A stretch of 64,000 nt of DNA from the NCBI RefSeq assembly GCF_963677715.1, contig NZ_OY782496.1, forward strand, positions 62,001 through 126,000, written 5' to 3'. The number at the start of each line of letters is the position of its first letter. Position 1 is the stretch's first letter. A model generated the notes under the pieces. The model had not been told where the DNA came from, ran no database searches, and worked only from the letters and a program-made list of their open reading frames with translations. Both the position numbers and the translations under genes were made by a program. Source of the DNA: an uncultured Bacteroides sp. Its GTDB lineage: Bacteria; Bacteroidota; Bacteroidia; Bacteroidales; Bacteroidaceae. This document shows, in pieces, positions 52,211-61,227 of the stretch.

Positions 52211-54025
52211 TTATTATTGTTCCATTTCATCAGAATAGTAAAAAATCCGCCTTTCTCATAATTGTAATTATCATTTTCATCCTCGTACAAAGTAAACTCT
52301 CCATTTGTTCCCGGATAAATTCCAATTTGCAAATCAGTCCAAGGCTTTTCTGTTGCATATTGCACAGAAGGGCCCATAGGCAAAATAGAACCAGCCTTCA
52401 CATACAGTGGTATAATGTCAATAGGTACCTCACGTTCCAATTTTTGACCACCATATTTTGTTTCACCTGTCCAAAAATCGATCCACTGAGTTCCTTGAGG
52501 CAAGTAGACAGTATGTGTTTTCATTCGAGTAAAATCAACTACAGCCTTGCCACTTGCACGACTTACGTACAAAGAATCCGTAACTGGAGCAACCAAAATA
52601 GATTTTCCAAACAAATATTCATTATCTATATTCTCAACTTTGTTATCTTCCGGAAAATCCATAAACAAAGCACGCATCATGCTACCTGCATCATGAGCTA
52701 CTTGCCAAGAAGTAGAATAAATATAAGGAAGGAGACGATATCGTAAATTTATATACTTTTCTTGTGCATCAAAGGCCCAATTTCCTCTTTCGCCAAAATT
52801 AAATATTTCACGAGGTGTGCCCGAACCATGCGAACGCATCATTGGCGTAAAGGTAGCAAACTGCATCCAACGTACATAAAGTTCCTGAAAAGCCAAGTCT
52901 TTCACCCCTTTAGGATAGTTAAAATGCGCCCAAAAGCCACCAATATCCGTATTCCAATAAGGAATACCGACAAGGGAAAAATTCATTCCGGCAGGGATTT
53001 GTTTGCGAAATACACCCCAGTCAGAGTTTATATCGCCCGACCACGAATTAGCGGCATAACGTTGCTGACCCGTAAAAGCCGAACGCGTAAGAATAAAGAC
53101 ACGTTTATCAGAAGTCGTTTGCCTTTGATGTTCGCATACGCCTCCAACCGACATCAGAGGAAATGCATTACGTACTTTGCGGAATGAGCCCAAGTATGTT
53201 TTGTTATCAAAATCTTCTTCTTTAGTGGGATAATGGTCCGGTTCGGTAGAGTCCAACCACCAAGCATCCATACCCAGCTTAAAGAGATTCCGATTGAGAT
53301 ATTTCCAATAAACGTCACGCGCCTGTGGATTATAGGCATCATACACCTTCACTCCATAGTTTTGAGGAAATGTTTCGAAGTTCATCAGTAAATTTTTCTG
53401 CTTTAATTCTCCAAATGGACGGGTATTAGGCCCGAAAGATCCCCAAACAGAAATCATAGCATGAGCATTAAGATTATGTATTTTGTCTAGCATAAGCTGA
53501 AGATTCGGAAATTTTGGATTACGAAACTCTGTTGAATTCCAGTTCTCATAGTTCGTTCCCCAATACTGCCAATCCTGAATTATACCATCTAAAGGAATAT
53601 GTAAAGAACGATATTTCTCTACTACTCCGATTATCTCATCCTGGCTAGTATACCGTTCTTTGGATTGCCAAAAGCCAAAGGTCCAAAGAGGAAACATCGG
53701 TACTTGTCCGGTTAGTTCACGAATTCGGGCTATAACGCCATCCGCACTGTCACCATACATAAAATAATAATTACAACAGCCACCAACTTCCGAATCAAAA
53801 GTCATCCCCTGTTCATTGTCGGTAAAAGTAGTAGGAGAATAATTTAATGATTTGTTATCAATAATATTCCCTTCATGATATTTAACTACACGGACAATGG
53901 AAGGAGTAAAACACTGAATTTCCACACAAGTGTTACCCATATCCCAACGAAGTTTTCTGGAACAACTGAACCTTGAGAGGGAATACCAGCATTAGAAACA
54001 AGAAATAGCTAACTGTTTTTTTCAT
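52093..54025 (-). pseudogene. GH31 alpha-glycosidase, frameshifted and internally deleted
   Basis: The start at 54025 (ATGA overlap with the GH3 stop) encodes a signal peptide MKKTVSYFLFLMLVFPL, but this frame stops at 53933. GH31 homology continues in another frame from about 53945 (GNTCVEIQCFTPSIVRVVKY). From DNKSL it jumps to NYSPTTFTDN, missing about 150 residues of the usual N-terminal sandwich. The catalytic barrel then runs intact: PMFPLWTFGFWQSKERY, WWLDSTEPD with the nucleophile Asp, and WSGDINSDW with the acid Asp. The C-terminus ends at LMKWNNNN near 52210, where the discoidin tail of another gene takes over in a different frame; the open frame itself runs to 52093. Family members include alpha-xylosidases and alpha-glucosidases. 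Confidence 0.85.
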
Positions 54026-56889
54026 AAAAATATACATTTGTCTTTAGAAGTAAAGAGTACGTTTTTAGTATCTGTACCATCTACCTCAAATTTGATTTGC
54101 TTTTCTTTCATTGGGTCCAATTCATAATGAACAGCATCACCAACCACTTTTCCATCTACAAACATTGTCAATTTACCTACATCAGTTAAATTGCCGTTAT
54201 TTTTCACAGAAACAACAACGTTCTTTGTCTTATTTACCAAATTCTCTTCTACTTTTACAATAGAGAGCGAGAAGTTGGCAGCAAACGAGCGGTTATAATT
54301 AAGTATCGTACTTACTCCTTTACTTGTATCAGAATAACCCAGACTATCTTTGATTTTGTCTTTTGCTATGTAATCGGGACTAATGCCTCCTACCAAAATT
54401 TTAAATTCACCCTCTTCCACAACACGATCCATTCGATCGTTTAGCAACGAAAGTTGATACGGAGTCAACTCAAACGAAACAGTTTTAGACTCACCCGGTT
54501 TCAAATTGACGCGAACAAAATCTTTCAACTCTGTTATACGGGTTTTAACACTAGCGTACATATCAGTCACATACAGTTGCACCACCTCATCGCCCGCACG
54601 TTTCCCGGTATTAGTTACATTCACTTGCACATCAACATTACCATTGCCTTTCACCGCTGTTTTCAAACCAGAGTATTCAAAAGAAGTATAACTCAAACCA
54701 TAGCCGAAACGATAAAGCGGATAGAACTCCATATCAACATAATTATAACCACGCCCCGAAGTCTTAAAATTATAATAAAGTGGAAGTTGCGCCGCATCTC
54801 TCGGAAAAGTCATAGGCAGACGACCAGCGGGATTGTAATCACCAAACAAAATGTCGGCTGTAGCAGGGCCGCCCTCTTGTCCGGGTAACCAATTCACAAG
54901 AATAGCCCGGCACTCTTTGGTCGCTTTCGTTAGGTTATACGGACGGCCTACCTGAAGGATTAAGATAACAGGAGTCCCCGTGGCACATACAGCATCAAGC
55001 AGTTCTTGCTGTTTACCGGGTAAAATTAGTGTAGCCAGATCGTTATTCTCACCACAAGTTTTGCGTACCCCCTGAATGGCTTCACTAGTAGAACAATCGC
55101 CGAGAACCAATACTGCTACATCCGATCTACGGGCAGCAGTAACTGCTTTTTCTATATTTGAACTATTGTCAGTCGTAAAATCGCAACCTTGTTCATAAAT
55201 GACATGAGTATCTTTGCTTACCGTTCCTTTAATCCCTGTCAAAACAGATTTTAACTGACCGGGTTGCAATTTCGGAGTATAGTCACCTGGCTGAAGATCA
55301 TCGGCTCCGGGACCTATCACCGCAATCGTCTTAGTTGCCTTATTTAGTGGCAGAAACCCATTTTTATTTTCTAACATCACGATAGACTCCCTAGACGCTT
55401 GACGAGCCATTTCCTTATGACTGTCAGAGTTCCATCCCGGATAAATTTTATTCCAATCAAGTGGTTGGCACGGATTTTTCTCAAACAATTCATTGCGAAA
55501 CATGGTACGCAACATAGTACGGCAGACAAAATCAAGGTCTTTCATGTTAATCTTTCCATTTCTGACAGCTTCAATCACACTTTTATCACTATATGTATCG
55601 CCACAATTAGTAGCAATACCGGCAGCTAATGCAAGATTAGCTGCCTCAATTTTATCTTTCGCTACATAATGTTTGCGACTAGTCATGTTGCCGATAGCCC
55701 CACAATCACTAACTATAAATCCGTCAAAGCCCCACTCTTCGCGAAGAATACCCTTTAATAGTTCTTTACTTTTGGCAATTGGAACACCTAAATAGTCAGA
55801 ATAAGCCATCATTATCGATTGGCAGTTGTAATTACGAATAACGTGACGAAACGGCACCAAATGAACTTCTCGCATTTCACGTTCGGAAAGACCTATGTCC
55901 TGAGAGTCACGTCCACCTAAAGGAGCACCATGTCCGGCAAAATGTTTGGGAGTAGCAAATAAACCTCTGGATTGAAAACCCTTAATCCATGCACCACCAA
56001 TTTGTGATACTAATACCGGATCTTCTCCAAATGTCTCTTCGCAACGTCCCCAGCGAGCATCTTGAGCTACATCAAGCACAGGCGACCACGCTTGTTTGGT
56101 ATGTGCAGCAACAGTTTCATCACCAATAACCATAGCCACCTCCTCAATCAACTGTTTATCCCAAGTAGCTCCCAAAGCCAATGCCTGAGGAAAAATTGTT
56201 GCTCCACTGCCGTAAGAAAAACCATGTACGGCTTCTACTTTAGTAATAGGCGGAACATAAAGATGAGGGATGCCTGGAATACCCCAACCTTCACGTATCA
56301 ATTCCATTTTATCTTCCGGAGTCATAACAGACAGAAGACTTTCTACTCTTTCTTCAACAGGCAACGAAGGATCCATATAGCGTTTATTAGTCACCGCACC
56401 CTTCCGGTCCTTTAACTCCCGCGCCGCAAGCGAAACGGAAATTTCCCTTATAAATAAAGGTTTAGATAACTTCCCTGCCTTTATTACCATCTTAACGTGA
56501 GCGCCATATTTAGGGGGAAACGTAATTTTAAAACCTTTGCTGCTGTTACTAACCGTATAAGCAACCGGAGTACCAAGATTCATAGGATCATAAGTCACAA
56601 AAACATCAAGTGCCGTTTGCAATTCCGATTTTGAGATACCTTGTGCCGTAAGTGTAAGTTCTTCTATATCACCCGGCTGTTGAAGAGTGAACATCAGCCA
56701 TTGTTCTTGATTCAGTTTACCTACTGATAGAGTCCACATAGTGCCCTGATTCTTGTCAAATGCAAAATGTATTTCATCTGGATTCGCTGAAGCGGAAGCC
56801 GAAAGGACATTACTCTGTTGCTGCGCCATCGCATAGGAGCATGAAAATGCTCCTATAATCAGCATCATTTTTAGTTTGTTTTTTATCAT
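54022..56889 (-). CDS. GH3 family exo-glycosidase with N-terminal discoidin-like domain
   Basis: This 955-residue secreted enzyme has a signal ending YAMAQ. A beta-sandwich of about 130 residues follows (FAFDKNQGTMWTLSVGKLNQ, F5/8-like with the usual conserved Trp). The GH3 barrel has PHLYVPPITKVEAVHG, KHFAGHGAPLGGRDS and FIVSDCGAIG, where Asp395 fits the nucleophile. The GH3 C-terminal domain, a fibronectin-III cap (GDEVVQLYVTD) and an extra C-terminal beta-domain of about 90 residues complete it. It is divergent from regulator copy B across a 334-base gap and is followed, with a 4-base ATGA overlap, by the broken GH31. Its N-terminal module suggests binding to polymer, unlike the other GH3s. 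Confidence 0.94.
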   Translation of the reverse strand: MIKNKLKMMLIIGAFSCSYAMAQQQSNVLSASASANPDEIHFAFDKNQGTMWTLSVGKLNQEQWLMFTLQQPGDIEELTLTAQGISKSELQTALDVFVTYDPMNLGTPVAYTVSNSSKGFKITFPPKYGAHVKMVIKAGKLSKPLFIREISVSLAARELKDRKGAVTNKRYMDPSLPVEERVESLLSVMTPEDKMELIREGWGIPGIPHLYVPPITKVEAVHGFSYGSGATIFPQALALGATWDKQLIEEVAMVIGDETVAAHTKQAWSPVLDVAQDARWGRCEETFGEDPVLVSQIGGAWIKGFQSRGLFATPKHFAGHGAPLGGRDSQDIGLSEREMREVHLVPFRHVIRNYNCQSIMMAYSDYLGVPIAKSKELLKGILREEWGFDGFIVSDCGAIGNMTSRKHYVAKDKIEAANLALAAGIATNCGDTYSDKSVIEAVRNGKINMKDLDFVCRTMLRTMFRNELFEKNPCQPLDWNKIYPGWNSDSHKEMARQASRESIVMLENKNGFLPLNKATKTIAVIGPGADDLQPGDYTPKLQPGQLKSVLTGIKGTVSKDTHVIYEQGCDFTTDNSSNIEKAVTAARRSDVAVLVLGDCSTSEAIQGVRKTCGENNDLATLILPGKQQELLDAVCATGTPVILILQVGRPYNLTKATKECRAILVNWLPGQEGGPATADILFGDYNPAGRLPMTFPRDAAQLPLYYNFKTSGRGYNYVDMEFYPLYRFGYGLSYTSFEYSGLKTAVKGNGNVDVQVNVTNTGKRAGDEVVQLYVTDMYASVKTRITELKDFVRVNLKPGESKTVSFELTPYQLSLLNDRMDRVVEEGEFKILVGGISPDYIAKDKIKDSLGYSDTSKGVSTILNYNRSFAANFSLSIVKVEENLVNKTKNVVVSVKNNGNLTDVGKLTMFVDGKVVGDAVHYELDPMKEKQIKFEVDGTDTKNVLFTSKDKCIFL

Positions 56890-57223
56890 TATTGTGCATG
56901 CTACAATTCATTTATTTTATCTTATCTCTATATAATGCTCCCCTAAATCTCAATATTATAAATCTAACTAAAACATCCTACATACAAAAAAAGCAATACT
57001 CTTTTCTGAAGGCAAAGTAAATCCCGGTCTATTAATAATAGATAAACAGCATGATTAATATAGCATTAAAATAAACTTAATTCTAATAGCCTTCTATCAA
57101 TAGCCATGTTTAGTCTGCATCTAAACGCTCAATTTCCCAAAAAAAGACTTTCTATTTTAAAATTAGCACTATATTTGTAGTATTAACACAATTTGAATAT
57201 CCTAATTAGACAACCTTATAATT
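56890..57223. promoter_or_regulatory. Divergent intergenic region between GH3 and regulator copy B
   Basis: This 334-base region is AT-rich and should hold promoters for both directions. It contains CTATTAATAATAG (a near palindrome near 57029), a direct repeat AATAGCC at 57085-57091 and 57099-57105 (14-base period), and the -7 element at 57170. A near-match TTACTTTG on the minus strand (about 57013) could serve GH3. The repeats are candidates for regulator binding only by position. Confidence 0.35.
57170..57177 (+). promoter_or_regulatory. Candidate -7 element for regulator copy B (TATATTTG)
   Basis: TATATTTG matches TAnnTTTG and lies 46 bases before the ATG at 57224, similar to the spacing at regulator copy A. 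A TTTC about 17 bases upstream is a poor -33. Confidence 0.5.
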
Positions 57224-59767
57224 ATGATGAGAAAAACATTATTTATATTAATATTCCTTATATCATCTTCTTTATATTCAAGCAATTTAGACTACGGTTT
57301 ATATATCAAGTCATATCCTTTTAAAGGATCAGAAATGTCCAGCCTCGTATTAGAAAATGGTAACCCGATTAAGTTAGGCGATGAGCTAACTATTTCCTTT
57401 GACATATACAACCGAAAAGACTGCGTTTTCGGAAATGTGTTTAGATTCGTGACAGACAAGAATGAAAACATAGATCTTTTATATACTGTTGGAGAAAACG
57501 ACAAAAGATTTCCCGCTTTTGTCATCAAAGAATCTATCCACCCTATTCCCAAAGAAATAGCTCGGGAACAATGGATTCCTGTTAGAGTGACGTTTTCTTC
57601 AAAAAGTGATCAAATCATTCTATCATACGGAGCAACTAAACTGCCAATAAGTTATCCCATATCCAAATCAAAGAGCGTCCGCATGTGCTTTGGCTTATGC
57701 CCATTTGAGAATTTCACTCTTTCCGATGTAGCTTCCATTAATATAAAGAATATAAAAATAATAAAAAACAAAAAAACAATCAGATACTGGAAATTAGAAA
57801 AGCATAATAAACAGTCCTGTTATGACCTCATCCAACATGTACCGGCCATTGCTACCAATGCATATTGGTTAATTGATGATCACATCACCTGGCAAAAAAT
57901 ATATTCCAAGAAGCATTCAGCATGTCCCTCTATAGCCTTTAACTCTTCATCCGGTATTTTCTATATGGCCAGTGACTCTAAAAGACTATTTATTTTTGAT
58001 ACGAACAAACAACGTACCGACAGTCTTAACGTCACAAGTGGTAACTACGTGGTAAATTCACCCAATCAGCTAATTTATATTCCTGATAAGAAAAAGCTTA
58101 TTTCATACAACATTGATGAAAATCTTTTCTCTTTTTTCTCTTTTAATGATAGATCATGGAGTAGCAACAATAAATCAGTAAAAGAGCACAGTTACTGGAA
58201 TAATACCGCTATTTATTGTCCGACCGACTCCTCCATTGTATCTTTCGGAGGATATGGGTTCTACAGATATAACAACGAACTAATCAAACAATATCCTTAT
58301 GGCAACAGAGAAGCCGAGAAGATACAACTAACAGAAATATCTCCCAGATATTCGGTTGGTTCAGCTATTGTCAATAACACCTTATATTTATTCGGAGGTA
58401 GAGGTTGCAAATCGGGCAGACAAGAATTGTCGCCTAAAAACTATTATGATTTTTACTCCATCAATCTACTGACAAGGCAGGTTAACAAGCTATGGGAATC
58501 AACCAATATACAGGGAGGTGATTTTGTTTCCGGAGAAAATATGATTTACGACCCGAGAAAAAAATGTTTCTACATGTTTGCGACCCAGAGTGGAGGTGTT
58601 TTAATGAAAATAAAGCCTGACAGCATTGGCCTCGAACCGATGTCTTTGCCTATGAATATCAATTTCGAATCGCAATATTTATACACGAATCTCTATTATT
58701 CACCGAAACAAAAAAAACTTTATGCACTCATAAATAAAACAAGAGTTGACAACACCTCAGATATTAGTATTTATTCCATCAATTATCCTCCAATCTCAGT
58801 AAACGACTTGTTGCAGCAAAATCAAACTGAAGAATCAGAGAACTCTTTTATTTGGTATATAATTTTTGCTGCAATTGCCTTACTGACAGTTATTTCTTAT
58901 TTATATTACAAAAATAAAACCATAAAAAAAGATGTTCGTTTATCAAAACCAACAGAACAAGAAGTCAATATCTCACTAGCATATGATATAGAAAACAAAA
59001 TTAAAGAAGAATGCCTGTCCAGCTATTATGATTTTTCCAAACAATGCATTTGTTTGCTAGGAGGTTTTCAGGTAAAAGATAGAGAAGGAAACGACATAAC
59101 CGGATTATTCACACCTACATTAAAATCATTGCTGATATTACTAATAATGTATACCGAAGAAAACCCCAAAGGCATTTTAGGGAATAAAATGATTCAACTC
59201 CTATGGTATGACAAGAGTGAAGATTCTGCCAAAAACAACAGAAATGTCTATTTAAGCAAATTAAGAACTATTCTGGAAAAGATCGGAGACATTGAGATTA
59301 TAAATCAAAATAGCTTCTGGAGCATTAAATTCGGGAAAGACCTTATATGTGACTACAAAGAGGCTATGCAATATTATACAACCATAAAAGAGAATCACAC
59401 ATACGACGAAGAAGCATTCAATAAATTACTTGAACTTCTACTCCGTGGAACGCTTTTGCCTAATACCGAAATAGATTGGATTGATAAATTCAAAAGTGAT
59501 TTTTCCAATATGACAATCGACACTCTCTGCAGCTTGCTCAGAAAAGAAAATACAAGCAATGATTTCAAACTAAAAATAGCCGATACGATTTTTCAGCACG
59601 ACTACATCAATGAAGAAGCCTTATGTATAAAATGCAGTATATTATGTGAATCAGGGAAAAAGGGATTAGCAAAGAATCTTTATGATAACTTTTGCAAAGA
59701 GTATCTCAATTCTTTAGGTACCGAGTACAGGCATTCCCTCTCAGATGTCATAAATATGAAACTATAA
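57224..59767 (+). CDS. Membrane-spanning SARP-type regulator with periplasmic lectin/kelch sensor (copy B)
   Basis: This 847-residue paralogue of the regulator at 26156 has the same layout. The signal is residues 1-20, with a LamG-like domain at 22-190 (LDYGLYIKSYPFKG, SSLVLENGNP). The linking block CYDLIQHVPAIATNAYW is shared with copy A. A kelch-like propeller occupies about 215-525 (SFGGYGFYRYNNELI, NNTLYLFGGRG), and one membrane helix 542-562. The SARP winged helix spans about 606-704 (ICLLGGFQVKDREGNDI, LKSLLILLIMYTEENPKG, NNRNVYLSKLRTILEKIG) and the BTAD-type helical part 706-845. It has no kinase or receiver domain. The coding sequence is very AT-rich compared with its neighbours. It is divergent from GH3 and convergent with GH71/99. 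Confidence 0.86.
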   Translation: MMRKTLFILIFLISSSLYSSNLDYGLYIKSYPFKGSEMSSLVLENGNPIKLGDELTISFDIYNRKDCVFGNVFRFVTDKNENIDLLYTVGENDKRFPAFVIKESIHPIPKEIAREQWIPVRVTFSSKSDQIILSYGATKLPISYPISKSKSVRMCFGLCPFENFTLSDVASINIKNIKIIKNKKTIRYWKLEKHNKQSCYDLIQHVPAIATNAYWLIDDHITWQKIYSKKHSACPSIAFNSSSGIFYMASDSKRLFIFDTNKQRTDSLNVTSGNYVVNSPNQLIYIPDKKKLISYNIDENLFSFFSFNDRSWSSNNKSVKEHSYWNNTAIYCPTDSSIVSFGGYGFYRYNNELIKQYPYGNREAEKIQLTEISPRYSVGSAIVNNTLYLFGGRGCKSGRQELSPKNYYDFYSINLLTRQVNKLWESTNIQGGDFVSGENMIYDPRKKCFYMFATQSGGVLMKIKPDSIGLEPMSLPMNINFESQYLYTNLYYSPKQKKLYALINKTRVDNTSDISIYSINYPPISVNDLLQQNQTEESENSFIWYIIFAAIALLTVISYLYYKNKTIKKDVRLSKPTEQEVNISLAYDIENKIKEECLSSYYDFSKQCICLLGGFQVKDREGNDITGLFTPTLKSLLILLIMYTEENPKGILGNKMIQLLWYDKSEDSAKNNRNVYLSKLRTILEKIGDIEIINQNSFWSIKFGKDLICDYKEAMQYYTTIKENHTYDEEAFNKLLELLLRGTLLPNTEIDWIDKFKSDFSNMTIDTLCSLLRKENTSNDFKLKIADTIFQHDYINEEALCIKCSILCESGKKGLAKNLYDNFCKEYLNSLGTEYRHSLSDVINMKL

Positions 59768-59881
59768 TCATCCCCCTGTCATTTTACACCACCAGTAGAT
59801 CAGGACGACACATGCGTTATTTTCATTAAACGATGAATTTTAGAGGCAAAATTCAAATTCTGTTCACTTCGGAAAACACAA

Positions 59882-59910
59882 AAATGCGAGATCAATTCAA
59901 CCTCGCATTT
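59882..59910. terminator. Bidirectional terminator between convergent genes
   Basis: AAATGCGAG and CTCGCATTT form a perfect 9-bp stem with an 11-base loop, with T-rich DNA on the plus side and T-rich DNA on the minus side. It lies between regulator copy B and the convergent GH71/99-like gene, and can serve both. Confidence 0.85.
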
Positions 59911-59953
59911 CAATTTTATATGATAAAGATAAACCAATAGTGTAAATTCAGGA

Positions 59954-61192
59954 TTAATTTGCACGTTCCGGAATTGCAGTACTCAATGGTTTTTCTTTTC
60001 TCAACATTTTACCCGCTTCACCTATTAGCCAAAGATAATGATCACTCTTTATTCCATCTTCAATTGGAACAAATATACTCTTTCCTACCGGCACTTTCTT
60101 AGCACATTTAAAAACAGCTGTACCCTCATCTATCTCATCAAACATAGCAACATAAATCATTTCTGCTCCTAAGCCGATAGCACCCGAAAGTTGCTTCCAG
60201 AAAAAAGAGCCTTTATTTCTAGCTATCTGTACAGTTTGACGTCCGCCATGCATGTTTTTCCATGAAAATCCGGGAAAAACTAATGGAGCATAGTCAGTAC
60301 CGTTTTTCTTGCTCCAAGCAATATCTCCTTGAATCAATTGTTTGTATGATGCATAATTAGATTCATTATAACGGCCCACAAACCAAGGCATCACAATATC
60401 GCATTTTTTTATCAACTCGTGTAGCCTAGGATCAGATTCAGTATCACCGGAAAGTTCCCTCCAATGAGTCGGTACTCCCAACATAATACTAAATCCTCTC
60501 TCTTTCAATCCGTTGATTATCTTATCAGCTTCATCCAAACCGTACCGTCGATGATCATTGAAGCCAACGCCCCATACCACAACAAGCGGTTTATTATTAT
60601 GATACAGATAAGAAGGGTTCCGAGCGTGATTCTTCAACGAATGGAGCTTTGTCAACTCGTCAATGTCCTTTAATAAGATTTGTTCTTCACCCGAATTCAT
60701 TCCACTCAAATCATACATAATACAAATGGCACGTTCGTACTTGTTCGCAGCTTTCATTGCAGATTGAAGCACCTTATTAAAATGCTTCTTACCACTTTTA
60801 TTTCGTATTTCCGCAATGAAACGTTGCATAAAGACACCATCTAATCCATATTCTTTCATCCAACGAAAGTGGGTATCTACCGTCGATTCATCGTACGAAC
60901 TGAACACATAAGCAGGAGTTCCATCCTCAAATTTAAAGGCTGTTTTATACACTTTTTTATACTCTGATACCTCAGGCCATAAATCAATGTTGCACGACCC
61001 TGGCTTGAAACCATTACGCCCCGGATAATGATGCCATTCTCTACCTGCTCCATCACCTGGAGCATTAAACCATCCCTGATAACCAGCCATAACCAACCCC
61101 TTATAAGAGTTATATTGTTTATGAGAAGGTTGAGACATCACACCTATTGAAACCAATAAAAAAAACGATACTAAAACACTTCTATTTCTCAT
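59954..61192 (-). CDS. GH71/GH99-like glycoside hydrolase, secreted (third paralogue)
   Basis: This 412-residue protein has a cleavable signal ending IGVMSQ and the same core as the two other paralogues: KGLVMAGYQGWFNAPGDG, DTHFRWMKEYGLDGVFMQRF, IMYDLSGMN, VFPGFSWKN and MFDEIDEGTAVFKC. It has no linker or extra domain. The shared E-x-x-EG pair is preserved. The gene follows GH2 by 35 bases, so the two are co-transcribed, and it is convergent with regulator copy B. Activity is unknown; assignment to the GH71/99-like group rests on recalled family motifs. Confidence 0.82.
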   Translation of the reverse strand: MRNRSVLVSFFLLVSIGVMSQPSHKQYNSYKGLVMAGYQGWFNAPGDGAGREWHHYPGRNGFKPGSCNIDLWPEVSEYKKVYKTAFKFEDGTPAYVFSSYDESTVDTHFRWMKEYGLDGVFMQRFIAEIRNKSGKKHFNKVLQSAMKAANKYERAICIMYDLSGMNSGEEQILLKDIDELTKLHSLKNHARNPSYLYHNNKPLVVVWGVGFNDHRRYGLDEADKIINGLKERGFSIMLGVPTHWRELSGDTESDPRLHELIKKCDIVMPWFVGRYNESNYASYKQLIQGDIAWSKKNGTDYAPLVFPGFSWKNMHGGRQTVQIARNKGSFFWKQLSGAIGLGAEMIYVAMFDEIDEGTAVFKCAKKVPVGKSIFVPIEDGIKSDHYLWLIGEAGKMLRKEKPLSTAIPERAN

Positions 61193-61227
61193 GATATTTC
61201 ATTTTATAAAAATCGTCAATCTTCTTC

